Positions 17,801-25,115 of a DNA stretch of 39,202 nt are shown here, one piece after another. The translations under genes were made by a program, and so were the position numbers. Position 1 is the first letter of the stretch, and every line of letters begins with the position of its first letter. Source of the DNA: Enterobacter sp. R1(2018) (GTDB lineage: Bacteria > Pseudomonadota > Gammaproteobacteria > Enterobacterales > Enterobacteriaceae). The stretch is from positions 4,299 to 43,500 of the forward strand of contig NZ_RCAA01000006.1 in assembly GCF_003628475.1 (NCBI RefSeq). The letters run 5' to 3'. The notes below the pieces were generated by a model. That model saw only the letters and a list, made by a program, of their open reading frames with translations. It searched no databases and had not been told where the DNA came from.

Positions 17801-19619
17801 CCGAAACATTACCCGCAAGAGGTGCTGCGTCGCCTACCGTTAATGAATAATTAACCGTACTTGTTACGCCGTATCTGTCCGATGCGGTTATCTGGAACAT
17901 ATAGTTCCCCGCCGCTGCGGGGGTTCCGTTAAGCACCCCTGTCGTTGCATTCAATGTGAGTCCTGCGGGTAGGCTACTCGCACTCCAGGTATACGGCGCG
18001 GTCCCGCCGGAGACGGAAAAGCTTTGTGTCCAGGCATGCCCGGCAATCGCTGCAGGCAAAGTCCCCTGGGCAGGGGTCATAGTAAGTACAGGCGCGCTAA
18101 CAGTAATTGTCACCGTGCCGGGCGCAGATGTTCCCGCGCTATTACTGGCCGTATAGGTAAAACTGTCGGTACCGGAATATCCAGGTGTCGGGATGTATGT
18201 AATAAGCGTCCCATTGGCAACAGCACTGCCGTGCGATGGGGGGCTGGCGATAGTGACTCCGGCAGCAGCCCCACCTGAGATGTTGAGCGGGACGGGGATG
18301 CTGCTGTTGGCGCTGACGACGACTGATACATTACCGGCAACAGGAACTGCATCATTTACCGCTAGGCTATAACTGACACTGCCCGCTGCGCCATATGCAT
18401 CTGTTGCATTGACCTGAAACAGATAATTACCCGCCGTCGCAGGAGTCCCATTCAGTACACCTGTTGTTGCGTTTAATGAAAGCCCCTGAGGCAGTGAGCT
18501 GGCGCTCCATGTATAGGGTGCGGTCCCCCCGCTAACCGTCAGGCTTTGCGACCAGACACTTCCTGCTGTAGCCGTGTTAAGCCCCCCGGCAGAAGGTGTG
18601 AACAGGAGCGTCGGTGGACTGACGTGTATTGTCACCGTGGCGGGTGCAGAGGTTCCCCCGCTATTACTCGCTATATAGGTAAAGGAATCGCTGCCGGAAA
18701 AACCGGCTGCCGGGCTGTAATTGATCGTTGTGCCTGAAATGACTGCACTTCCGTGTAGAGGAGATGTCACCATGGACACTGATGTTGCAGCACCTCCACT
18801 CAACACAAGTGGTACGGTATTGTTTGAGCTATTGGCTAAAACGGTAAAGTTGGAAGCAGTTGCTACTGGCGACGCCTCAGCACGCGTCACAGTTACCGTG
18901 TATGTTTTTGTGGTTCCATCCTGCGCAGTGACAATTATCGGGATGTTCGTATCACTTCCAGCGACCAAATTTATATCTTGTGAAGCCGAACCAGAAGATA
19001 CGGCAGAACCATTTACTTTAACGGTGGCATGACTCTCATTCACGACAGGCGTAACGTAAACGGAAGCAACACTGTTTACGACAGGTGCCCTATAGCTGGT
19101 GTTTCCTGCGCTAAATGAGGGCGATAGAGTGCCTGCAGACAGGGTTAAGCCTGATAAAGTAGCATCATCTGAATCAGCGGACACACCCGTACAACTGAAC
19201 ATCAGCCCTCTGATTTGCCCAAATGAGGTCGTGGCTCTGACTCGCAGGCCATTGGTAGCCAGATCGCCGGTCGTAAGGCTAAGCGTAACGGGGTGAGGGG
19301 TTGAACTAGTCGCGTTAGCTGCGTTATAGGTTTGAAACCGGCTTTGTGCATAGGTTGCAAAACCTATGCTGTCAGCGGTTGTTGGTGATTGGCCTACAGC
19401 CGATCCGCTGTCGGTAAAACTGACAGTCAGGGTATCACCCGCCTGGAAAGCCGAAGAGGGATAACTATTGGTAGCAAAATCCAGAGACGTTGAGCCCGAA
19501 AGTGAGTTAACAGCCAGACAGCCGTTTGATAGTGCAAATGCGGAAAAAGCAGGGCAAATCGAAAGAATAAATAAAATAAAGCCCGAATATATCCGCCAGG
19601 CCTGACAGGTCTGCCCCAT
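14859..19619 (-). CDS. Giant Ig-repeat autotransporter adhesin-like protein
   Basis: 1586-aa surface protein. Signal peptide at residues 1 to about 29 (hydrophobic FILFILSICPAFSAFA). Residues 30-145 form a beta-rich domain bounded by Cys34 and Cys143. Residues 153-246 are a cadherin-like beta-sandwich (LSGLTLSAGTLSPSFSAGN ... TAQDGTTKTYTVTVTR). Residues 250-1210 hold alternating Big_9/tandem-95-like and He_PIG-like Ig folds in 174-aa modules. Residues 1215-1300 are a linker, and about 1310-1586 are an autotransporter beta-barrel ending in RINIGF, with the usual terminal Phe. It is predicted to be secreted by the type V route and displayed on the cell, probably for adhesion; no protease or lipase motif was seen. 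ATG 19619 has a distant GGAG. It stands alone on the strand opposite the T6SS genes. Confidence 0.9.
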   Translation of the reverse strand: MGQTCQAWRIYSGFILFILSICPAFSAFALSNGCLAVNSLSGSTSLDFATNSYPSSAFQAGDTLTVSFTDSGSAVGQSPTTADSIGFATYAQSRFQTYNAANATSSTPHPVTLSLTTGDLATNGLRVRATTSFGQIRGLMFSCTGVSADSDDATLSGLTLSAGTLSPSFSAGNTSYRAPVVNSVASVYVTPVVNESHATVKVNGSAVSSGSASQDINLVAGSDTNIPIIVTAQDGTTKTYTVTVTRAEASPVATASNFTVLANSSNNTVPLVLSGGAATSVSMVTSPLHGSAVISGTTINYSPAAGFSGSDSFTYIASNSGGTSAPATVTIHVSPPTLLFTPSAGGLNTATAGSVWSQSLTVSGGTAPYTWSASSLPQGLSLNATTGVLNGTPATAGNYLFQVNATDAYGAAGSVSYSLAVNDAVPVAGNVSVVVSANSSIPVPLNISGGAAAGVTIASPPSHGSAVANGTLITYIPTPGYSGTDSFTYTASNSAGTSAPGTVTITVSAPVLTMTPAQGTLPAAIAGHAWTQSFSVSGGTAPYTWSASSLPAGLTLNATTGVLNGTPAAAGNYMFQITASDRYGVTSTVNYSLTVGDAAPLAGNVSVTVNPDASNPIPLMLSGGPATAVNIASPPSHGSAIANGTVITYTPAPGYSGADSFTYTASNSGGTSAPATVTLTVSAPQLAITPAAGVLPKATSGVHWSQNLTVSGGASPYVWRASGLPAGLSLNGTTGVLSGTPDTAGNFVFQIAVTDAHGATGTVSYSLDVGDALPNAGNVSITVNANSSTPVPLILSGGIASTVNVVSPPAHGSAVVHGTSITYTPAPGYSGTDRFTYTASNSSGTSAPATVDINVSSPAMTVSPATGALPAAITGAAWSQRLTVSGGASPYTWKASALPAGISLDANTGLISGTPLTSGHYAFQVTATGSNGVTSTVNYSLLINASIPAAQDVATTVTAGAKGYVIPLAIKGAVTSVAIVAPPAHGNAVVSGLRILYTPFSGYSGQDSFTYNVTSESGTSLPATVSLSVTSNDIALLPASGQLPPGVAGQTYVQAFTASGGILPYSWQLSGTLPKGLSFSDGQINGVPDAAGSASFTVTATDAAGNTKHTSYTLLIDNTAPAGADYSASVDAGKTVTINLTEKATGGPFTGASLLNQPEKEQGTASLHTSGGNYQMTFTADPKASGTVILRYVLKSAYGTSQPANITLTIAGRPDPSKDADVTGMVSAQNQASQNFARAQIRNFSDRLEKIHTDASLPSDLSGIRFMMPYSRPERTAESRMQITEPQKKIPDRSEGTPLVPAPSLSNNNEATRLSYWTGGYVDFGNNKADGVQLSHTTVGITTGVDYRFAKSFTGGMGIGFGRDVSDIGDDGSRNNGQAFSTALYGSFHPDAWFIDGLMGFSRLSFDSKRAVSGSSARAQGSRSGHQAFGALISGYEFLTLDSLISPYTRLQYYRTWLDGYAETGAGDYGLAFAPQSLSQFETSVGLRGEHRISFNWGVANFQGRLEYSQMLNKNNSARVGYADVSDDTWRLPLYEQGRETIALGTGVDFLLSDNVMPGIAYQGTLGLDESRTRDQMVMVRINIGF
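16269..18872 (-). repeat. Five 174-aa (522-bp) Ig-like modules within the autotransporter
   Basis: Each module pairs a Big_9/tandem-95-like fold (VPLxLSGG, SPPxHGSAV, ITYTPAPGYSGxDSFTY, SNSxGTSAPATV) with a He_PIG-like fold (GxLPAA, VSGGxxPYTW, LPAGLSLNxTTGVLxGTP, GNYxFQxTAxD). Module starts fall at residues 250, 423, 597, 771 and 945, a spacing of 173, 174, 174 and 174. A sixth, more diverged Big_9-like unit follows at about 1118-1210. The protein period is strict but third positions differ strongly between copies, so the duplications are old or have been diversified; the outer modules (first, fifth) are the most divergent. Confidence 0.9.
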
Positions 19620-20492
19620 GGCTTAGTGACTCCAGAATGAATTAGGATTATTCCTATTCCGTCACTTTACCATAACGCATGGTTTACATTTAAGTGCCAT
19701 TAATCGTAGGAATACGCCCCGTTTTCGGGCCATTAAAGACGAATAGCATATTGAAACTATCTGCTCTTACATTGGCGAATCTCCGCGCTCCTTGATAACT
19801 CTCCTTATAGCGTTGATGGCCTGGATGTTAAATTTACATCGCTTTATCGATATCTGATTCAGGCTTCAGGCCCTGTCAGCGAACCCGCCGGATCTCTTTC
19901 TCCCTCCGAACAACGATTTGCCTGACCAGCGCATGCACTGTTTTTTCAGCAACCTGACCGGAATCTCTTACAGGCTGAATGTTATTATTCTGCCCGTGGT
20001 ATCCACCGTCCTTTCTAAAATGGGTCGACGGCAATTATCCGGTTCTCGCTTCCTGCGCTGACGTCCATTTACTCGCCATTTATTGTCCTGATTATTGCCG
20101 ATGCTTTTTACCTGTAAACGGTCGGCCAGTCTTTGTATTCATGCCCACCATCATTACTGCGTTGACGTTCGGCAACATTCAGAGCGTTATACCTGCCTTA
20201 TCAATGTCGTCAATTATTACTGCCATTCCCTGTATGTTCAGGAAAGGGTCTGGCTGTTATCCACCGTTAGACCGGACAAAGAATGGGTGCAGCCAGCCTT
20301 GATAAATTCATCAGATAGGTGTTCATAAAGGAAATAGGCTTGATAGAAAGTTTGAGGCTGCGTAGAGGCAGGCACTGTGAGCGGAGGAACTGGGAATCGC
20401 TAAAGCGAAATGTTAAGACCGGATGGAAAAGGCAGGGCGGTGACGTCTCTGGTCAGCACTATCAGAAATCTACCGGAACCCTGAAAAGCAAA
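19620..20492. other. Intergenic region with a possible ORF remnant (19755-19925)
   Basis: About 870 bases without a convincing gene. The part next to the autotransporter start must hold its promoter, but I cannot point to one firmly. On the + strand an open stretch at 19755-19925 reads NYLLLHWRISALLDNSPYSV... and ends ...SPSEQRFA then TGA. Codon choice looks coding-like, but there is no start codon or ribosome site, so it is best seen as a gene fragment. Longer + strand frames around 19979-20302 have Cys/Pro-rich, low-complexity products and look spurious. No integrase or IS is visible. Confidence 0.4.
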
Positions 20493-20513
20493 AACCCGCC
20501 TTTTGGGCGGGTT
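20493..20513 (-). terminator. Intrinsic terminator of tRNA-Phe
   Basis: AACCCGCC (20493-20500) and GGCGGGTT (20506-20513) form a perfect 8-bp stem with a 5-base loop. On the minus strand it is followed by a T-run and lies 10 bases beyond the tRNA CCA end. Confidence 0.9.
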
Positions 20514-20523
20514 CTTTAAATAG

Positions 20524-20599
20524 TGGTGCCCGGACTCGGAATCGAACCAAGGACACGGGGATTTTCAATCCCCTGCTCTACCGACTGAGCTATCCGGGC
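20524..20599 (-). tRNA. pheV: tRNA-Phe (GAA anticodon)
   Basis: 76-nt gene with encoded CCA. On the minus strand it begins GCCCGGATAGCTCAG, carries the anticodon loop TTGAAAA (anticodon GAA) within a GGGGA/TCCCC stem, the GGTTCGATTCC T-loop, and ends CCGGGCACCA; the acceptor stem pairs perfectly. The position beside yqgA and speC corresponds to E. coli pheV. Its 3' end faces the accessory region (autotransporter, T6SS), the orientation used by integrative elements that target tRNA-Phe. No second copy of the 3' end, which would mark an att site, was noticed in the window. Confidence 0.97.
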
Positions 20600-20609
20600 A
20601 ACGGGGCGC

Positions 20610-20638
20610 ATTAAACCCGATCCATTAACTGCCGTCAA
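20610..20638 (-). promoter_or_regulatory. Sigma-70 promoter of tRNA-Phe
   Basis: On the minus strand TTGACG (20633-20638), a 17-base spacer and TTTAAT (20610-20615) are followed by GCGCCCC immediately before the tRNA. The GC-rich discriminator is characteristic of stringently controlled stable-RNA promoters. Confidence 0.8.
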
Positions 20639-20694
20639 CGAAATTTGCTGTTTTCGCTACGGACTGCACAATCTCTCGTCAGTTTTCTGCCAGT

Positions 20695-21408
20695 TCAGGC
20701 AAAAAAACGAGTCCACAGAAGGGAAAGCGGCATGGCGATAAGCAGCGCAGGCAGCATATTTACCACCGCAAACATCTTAATTCCACAAATGCGCAACCCC
20801 GTCGCCAGCAGCAACAGGCCGCCTACGGCGGTAAAATCGGCCATCATCGCCGGCGTGGTCAACGGCAAAATCAGCCTGGCGCAGATGGCGAGCGTAAGCT
20901 GAATAAGCAGCATCGGCACGCTGATTGCCGCGACGGCAATGCCGAGCGTGGTAGCGAAAATAGTGGCGGTAAAGAAATCGAGAAACGCCTTGGCGATAAG
21001 AATGCTCGGATCGCCGGTCATCCCTTCCTGCATCGAACCAAAGATTCCGGTGCCGCTGGCGCAAAACAGAACAATGATCGCCACATAGCTCTGGATAAAT
21101 GACTCGTGAGAGCCGCTATTGTTTGGTCCCGGACGGGAAAGTAGAGCTTTAGCTTTGCCGATCGCGCTATTAATGCCTTTCTCCAGATAGCAAAACTCAC
21201 CGATCAGCGCGCCGAGCAGCATCGCCAGCACCATTACCGGCAGGTTGGCGCATTTGACCACCAGCAGAATACCGATGCCCAGCGAGGCAAGGCCAAAAAT
21301 GGAGGGCATAGATAAGCGAATACGCTCCGGCAACCTCTGGCTTAGCACTGTCCCGAGCACGCCGCCCAGCAGGACGGCGCTGGCGTTAATAAAGGGTCCG
21401 ATAACCAA
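20695..21408 (-). CDS. yqgA: YqgA, DUF554 inner-membrane protein
   Basis: 237-aa polytopic membrane protein, close in length to the 235-aa E. coli YqgA and very similar along its length (NASAVLLGGVLG, GIGILLVVKCANLP, GLRICGIKMF). About six to seven membrane helices; a transporter-like role is assumed for DUF554 but the substrate is unknown. It starts with TTG at 21406-21408, with AGGAG 8 bases upstream, and no better ATG exists. It lies between tRNA-Phe and speC, as in E. coli, and is divergent from speC across a 401-base intergenic region. Confidence 0.95.
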   Translation of the reverse strand: MVIGPFINASAVLLGGVLGTVLSQRLPERIRLSMPSIFGLASLGIGILLVVKCANLPVMVLAMLLGALIGEFCYLEKGINSAIGKAKALLSRPGPNNSGSHESFIQSYVAIIVLFCASGTGIFGSMQEGMTGDPSILIAKAFLDFFTATIFATTLGIAVAAISVPMLLIQLTLAICARLILPLTTPAMMADFTAVGGLLLLATGLRICGIKMFAVVNMLPALLIAMPLSLLWTRFFA

Positions 21409-21578
21409 GATAAAAACTCCTGTTATTTAGTCATTGATATTGCATTCTTATTATCAAAATTGCTTTGTAAGAGTCCTGATTCAACGGGCTTTGTGCATAA
21501 AGATTCTTCCTTGCGCCTCAAAATAAAAGGTGACATTATTGCGCGAATTTTCTCCTTTTCGATACGGGGCTGCCGATA

Positions 21579-21650
21579 ATGTTGTTGTCTACCGCTACGC
21601 GAAAGCCTGTTCGTATCTACGCTTTCTTCTCCTCTCTCACCATGCGGTGA
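21579..21650 (+). CDS. Possible 23-aa leader peptide upstream of speC
   Basis: ATG 21579 opens 23 codons (MLLSTATRKPVRIYAFF...) ending at TGA 21648-21650 inside the speC leader. A weak GGGG lies about 10 bases upstream. The stop codon falls in a perfect hairpin (CTCACC 21636-21641, ATGC loop, GGTGAG 21646-21651). E. coli speF, the other ornithine decarboxylase gene, is controlled by a translated leader peptide (SpeFL); this peptide has no sequence match to it that I can see. It may be chance, since short frames are common. Confidence 0.3.
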   Translation: MLLSTATRKPVRIYAFFSSLTMR

Positions 21651-21712
21651 GGATAACGCAGGCTCACTGCAGGACAACAGTAAAACCAGACGCGTTCTGC
21701 TTTTACTGATGT

Positions 21713-21789
21713 CTGGCGGTTGGAGCTGACCTCCAGCCAGGCAATTTCGTTGGACAGCTTGCGACGCTGTCCGGGGCTTTTTATTCCCC
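21713..21789 (+). promoter_or_regulatory. Structured speC leader with terminator-like hairpin
   Basis: The 401 bases between yqgA and speC hold no intact protein gene apart from the possible leader peptide. Near its end an imperfect hairpin spans 21713-21740 (CTGG...CCAG, TGGAG...CTCCA). A perfect 7-bp hairpin follows: GGACAGC at 21752-21758 and GCTGTCC at 21766-21772, then GGGGCTTTTT. A competing GGGG/CCCC pairing (21773-21776 with 21786-21789) surrounds the T-run. The layout suggests attenuation or translational control of speC. speC itself has only a weak ribosome site. Confidence 0.45.
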
Positions 21790-21809
21790 TGAAACGGGTA
21801 TTTGTGCAT

Positions 21810-23945
21810 ATGAAATCATTGAAAATTGCCGCCAGCCACGACGTGGTTGCCACGCTTTCCACCCATCGTGAAGTGATCGCGCTCGACGAAACCGATTTTA
21901 CCGATGTTGCGGCAGTCGTGCTGTCCGTTGCGGACAGTCGTAGCGGCATTCTGGCGTTGCTTAAACGCACGGGCTTCAACCTTCCGGTCTTTTTAGTTTC
22001 TGCAACCCAGCCGGAAGAGCTGGCGGCTTTTGCGGGAATTATCACCGGTAAAGCCCAGGATTACCTGGAGTTGGAAACCGCCGCCACCGAGTATGAAGAA
22101 AGCCTGCTGCCGCCGTTTTTCGATACGCTGACCAAATACGTGGCGATGGAAAACAGCACCTTTGCGTGTCCGGGCCACCAGCACGGCCAGTTTTTCAGAA
22201 AGCATCCTGCCGGGCGCCAGTTCTATGATTTCTTCGGCGAGAACGTCTTCCGCGCGGATATGTGTAACGCGGACGTGAAGCTTGGCGATTTGCTTATCCA
22301 CGAAGGATCGGCAAAGCACGCGCAGAAATTCGCGGCCAAAGTGTTCCACGCCGACAAAACCTATTTCGTACTAAACGGCACCTCGGCGGCTAATAAAGTC
22401 GTCACCAACGCGCTGCTGACCCGCGGCGATCTGGTGTTATTTGACCGCAATAACCACAAATCCAACCACCACGGCGCGTTAATTCAGGCGGGCGCGACGC
22501 CGGTCTATCTTGAAGCGGCCCGCAACCCGTTCGGCTTTATAGGCGGCATCGATGCGCATTGTTTTGACGATGCTTATCTGCGGGCGCTAATCGGGGAAGT
22601 GGCGCCGGAACGTGCGCAGGATGAACGGCCGTTCCGCCTGGCGATTATCCAGCTTGGCACCTATGACGGCACCGTCTATAACGCGCGTCAGGTAGTGGAT
22701 AAAATTGGCCACCTTTGCGATTACATCCTCTTTGATTCTGCCTGGGTCGGCTACGAACAGTTCATCCCGATGATGGCCGACTGCTCGCCGCTGCTGCTGG
22801 AGCTTAATGAAAACGATCCGGGGATTTTTGTTACCCAGTCGGTTCATAAACAGCAGGCCGGGTTCTCCCAGACTTCGCAGATCCACAAGAAAGACAACCA
22901 TATCCGCGGCCAGGCGCGTTTCTGTCCGCATAAGCGCCTGAACAACGCTTTTATGCTGCACGCTTCAACCAGCCCTTTCTATCCGTTATTTGCGGCGCTG
23001 GACGTCAACGCCAAAATCCACGAAGGGGAAAGCGGGCGCCGCCTGTGGGCGGACTGCGTAGCGCTTGGTATCGAAGCGCGTAAGGCGATCATCGCCAACT
23101 GCAAAATGATCAAACCTTTTATCCCGCCGGTGGTAGCAGGCAGGCCGTGGCAGGATCATCCGACCGATATTATCGCCCGGCAGCGGCGCTTTTTCAGCTT
23201 TGAGCCGGGCGAGAAATGGCACGGTTTCGAAGGCTATGAGAAAGAGGAATATTTTGTCGATCCCTGCAAGCTGCTGCTGACCACGCCGGGTATCGATCCG
23301 CAAACCGGGCAGTACACGGAATTTGGCATTCCCGCGGCGATCCTCGCAAACTACCTGCGTGAAAACGGCGTAGTGCCGGAAAAATCGGATCTCAATTCGA
23401 TTCTTTTCCTGCTCACGCCTGCGGAAAGCGCGGAGAAGATGGCGCAGCTGGTGGCCATGCTTGCGCAGTTCGAACAGCATATTGAAGACGATACGCCGCT
23501 TGCCGACGTGTTGCCGACCATCTACCAAAAATACTCGGTGCGTTACAAAGGCTACACGCTGCGGCAACTTTGCCAGGAGATGCACGATCTCTACGTCAGT
23601 TTTGCGGTAAAAGATCTGCAAAAATCGATGTTCCGCAAAGCCAGCCTGCCGCCGGTGGTTATGAACCCGCAGGATGCGCACAGCGAGTTTATTCGCGGCA
23701 ACGTCGAGCTGGTGCGTTTAAGCCAGGCGGAAGGGCGCATCGCCGCCGAGGGCGCGCTGCCATATCCGCCGGGCGTACTGTGCGTCGTGCCGGGGGAAGT
23801 TTGGGGTAGCGCCGCGCTACGTTATTTCCTGGCGCTGGAAGAGGGCGTAAACATGCTGCCGGGCTTTTCGCCGGAGCTGCAGGGGGTTTATAGCGAAACG
23901 GATGCCGACGGCATTAAGCGCCTGTACGGATATATGGTGAAATGA
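21810..23945 (+). CDS. speC: Constitutive ornithine decarboxylase SpeC
   Basis: 711-aa PLP enzyme that converts ornithine to putrescine and CO2 in the cytoplasm, the first step of polyamine synthesis. It has the same length as E. coli SpeC and is highly similar throughout (FACPGHQHG, FRADMCNADVKLGDLL, LNGTSAANK). The PLP-binding lysine is Lys347 in SVHKQQAG. The N-terminal wing domain, PLP fold and C-terminal domain are all present. ATG 21810 (MKSLKIAASHDVV) matches the E. coli start; an upstream in-frame start at 21720 would fall within the leader hairpins. It is convergent with mltC across a shared terminator. Confidence 0.98.
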   Translation: MKSLKIAASHDVVATLSTHREVIALDETDFTDVAAVVLSVADSRSGILALLKRTGFNLPVFLVSATQPEELAAFAGIITGKAQDYLELETAATEYEESLLPPFFDTLTKYVAMENSTFACPGHQHGQFFRKHPAGRQFYDFFGENVFRADMCNADVKLGDLLIHEGSAKHAQKFAAKVFHADKTYFVLNGTSAANKVVTNALLTRGDLVLFDRNNHKSNHHGALIQAGATPVYLEAARNPFGFIGGIDAHCFDDAYLRALIGEVAPERAQDERPFRLAIIQLGTYDGTVYNARQVVDKIGHLCDYILFDSAWVGYEQFIPMMADCSPLLLELNENDPGIFVTQSVHKQQAGFSQTSQIHKKDNHIRGQARFCPHKRLNNAFMLHASTSPFYPLFAALDVNAKIHEGESGRRLWADCVALGIEARKAIIANCKMIKPFIPPVVAGRPWQDHPTDIIARQRRFFSFEPGEKWHGFEGYEKEEYFVDPCKLLLTTPGIDPQTGQYTEFGIPAAILANYLRENGVVPEKSDLNSILFLLTPAESAEKMAQLVAMLAQFEQHIEDDTPLADVLPTIYQKYSVRYKGYTLRQLCQEMHDLYVSFAVKDLQKSMFRKASLPPVVMNPQDAHSEFIRGNVELVRLSQAEGRIAAEGALPYPPGVLCVVPGEVWGSAALRYFLALEEGVNMLPGFSPELQGVYSETDADGIKRLYGYMVK

Positions 23946-23949
23946 GTGA

Positions 23950-23977
23950 AAATCGCCCCTCCTTTGAGGGGCGATTT
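23950..23977. terminator. Bidirectional terminator between speC and mltC
   Basis: A perfect 12-bp stem, AAATCGCCCCTC (23950-23961) and GAGGGGCGATTT (23966-23977), with a 4-base loop lies in the 35 bases between two converging genes. The AAA/TTT ends give short T-runs in both directions. Confidence 0.85.
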
Positions 23978-23980
23978 ATG

Positions 23981-25057
23981 TTACCGGCGGCGATAGCTTT
24001 TCTGCGCCGTATTTACTTTATATAGATAATGGCGGGATTCAGCAGACGGATGACGCGTGGTCAGCGTCTGATACACATCGTCCGCGCCCATGCTGTTAAT
24101 GATATTGAACGCACGCTGCTTATCGCTGTGGAATACTCGCAGCACGCTGCCCGCGCCGCCGTTATAAGCGGTGATGACGGCATAGCGGCGCGACGTTGGG
24201 TTATCAATGCCGGCCAGATAGCTATCCTGTAAAATCGCCAGGTAGGCGGTGCCGGTATCGATATTGCTTTCCGGATCGAACAGGTAACTGCGGCTTGGTT
24301 TTCCCCATTTCCCCTGGGCTTTAAACACGTCCACGCCGGCGCTGTGCTGCACGACCTGCATCAGGCCCAGCGCGTCAGAATGGCTTACCGCATACGGGTT
24401 AAAGCTCGATTCGGTTTGCATAATCGCAAGGATCAGCGACTCGTCCACGCCGTACTTCTTCGAAGCCTTACGCACCATGCCGATGTACTTATGGGCACGT
24501 TTATCAAGGTGGTTCGGCACCAGGTTAATCGTCACGCTGTAAACGATTTTCAGGCCGGTTGAGCGTTTTTGCAGGCGCGTTTGCAGCAGGTAGTCCGCAA
24601 ACTTCGAGGCGCGGCCTTCCCAGCGGATCGGCTGGCCGGTGTTATCGACCACCTGGCCATACAGGAACGGCATTTTGGAGATCAGTACGTCGTTAGCATC
24701 GGAATAGAGATCGATTGAACCGGGGTTGTCGCCCATCAGCAACGTGCTGATGATCGCCTGACGTAGATGCGCTGCGGGATCGGTGCCGGCGATGGTTTCA
24801 ACGGTAATGGTCCCGTCGTCGAAGTTGATATGGCTACGGGTCAGATACTGATCGGTATATTTAACGTAGTCCTTAGGACCGGCAATCAGCACCTCTTTTA
24901 TGCCCCAGATATTTTCAATGTCGTGGGCAAACTGCCCCATCAGAATATCAAATCCGTTGGTGTCCTTAATAAACTCTTCGTTATAGGTATCTTCTTTTTT
25001 GCCCGAACACGAGACGAGCAGGGGGACGACCAGAGCTAGCGCGAGAAATTTTTTCAT
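23981..25057 (-). CDS. mltC: MltC, membrane-bound lytic murein transglycosylase C
   Basis: 358-aa outer-membrane lipoprotein that cleaves the MurNAc-GlcNAc bond of peptidoglycan to form 1,6-anhydromuropeptides. The signal peptide has lipobox LVSC with Cys17. An N-terminal DUF3393-type domain is followed by an SLT domain with the catalytic Glu in [13 protein letters not shown], then GLMQVVQ and [12 protein letters not shown] 25057 is chosen to match the E. coli start (MKK); an ATG three bases earlier is equally possible, and the longer open frame upstream has no support. The C-terminus ([10 protein letters not shown]) is identical to that of E. coli. Confidence 0.97.
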   Translation of the reverse strand: MKKFLALALVVPLLVSCSGKKEDTYNEEFIKDTNGFDILMGQFAHDIENIWGIKEVLIAGPKDYVKYTDQYLTRSHINFDDGTITVETIAGTDPAAHLRQAIISTLLMGDNPGSIDLYSDANDVLISKMPFLYGQVVDNTGQPIRWEGRASKFADYLLQTRLQKRSTGLKIVYSVTINLVPNHLDKRAHKYIGMVRKASKKYGVDESLILAIMQTESSFNPYAVSHSDALGLMQVVQHSAGVDVFKAQGKWGKPSRSYLFDPESNIDTGTAYLAILQDSYLAGIDNPTSRRYAVITAYNGGAGSVLRVFHSDKQRAFNIINSMGADDVYQTLTTRHPSAESRHYLYKVNTAQKSYRRR

Positions 25058-25091
25058 CATTCCGTGTATGTTTTGCCCGTTGTGGTTAGCA

Positions 25092-25114
25092 AAAAAGGGC
25101 CGCTGGCCCTTTTT
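25092..25114 (-). terminator. Intrinsic terminator between yggX and mltC
   Basis: AAAAAGGGCC (25092-25101), loop GCT, GGCCCTTTTT (25105-25114): a perfect 10-bp stem that on the minus strand ends in six T. It follows the yggX stop directly and lies 34 bases before the mltC start. Confidence 0.8.
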
Positions 25115-25115
25115 A

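Noticed and set aside
16269..18872. Regular repeats considered as a CRISPR-like array
   Set aside because: The 522-bp period lies wholly within one open frame and encodes Ig folds; no short identical repeats with unique spacers.
17524..19296. Plus-strand open frames of 60-110 codons opposite the autotransporter
   Set aside because: They recur at the repeat period and are antisense shadows of the Ig modules; no ribosome sites and no recognisable domains.
19979..20302. 107-codon plus-strand frame near pheV
   Set aside because: Product is Cys/Pro-rich with no domain, overlaps another frame of similar quality, and has no ribosome site.
20319..20519. 66-codon plus-strand frame ending at the tRNA terminator
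   Set aside because: It runs through the terminator hairpin of tRNA-Phe and encodes a low-quality basic peptide; not a plausible gene.
20524..20549. Search for a duplicated tRNA-Phe 3' end marking an attachment site
   Set aside because: No second copy was noticed by eye elsewhere in the window, so no att feature is claimed.
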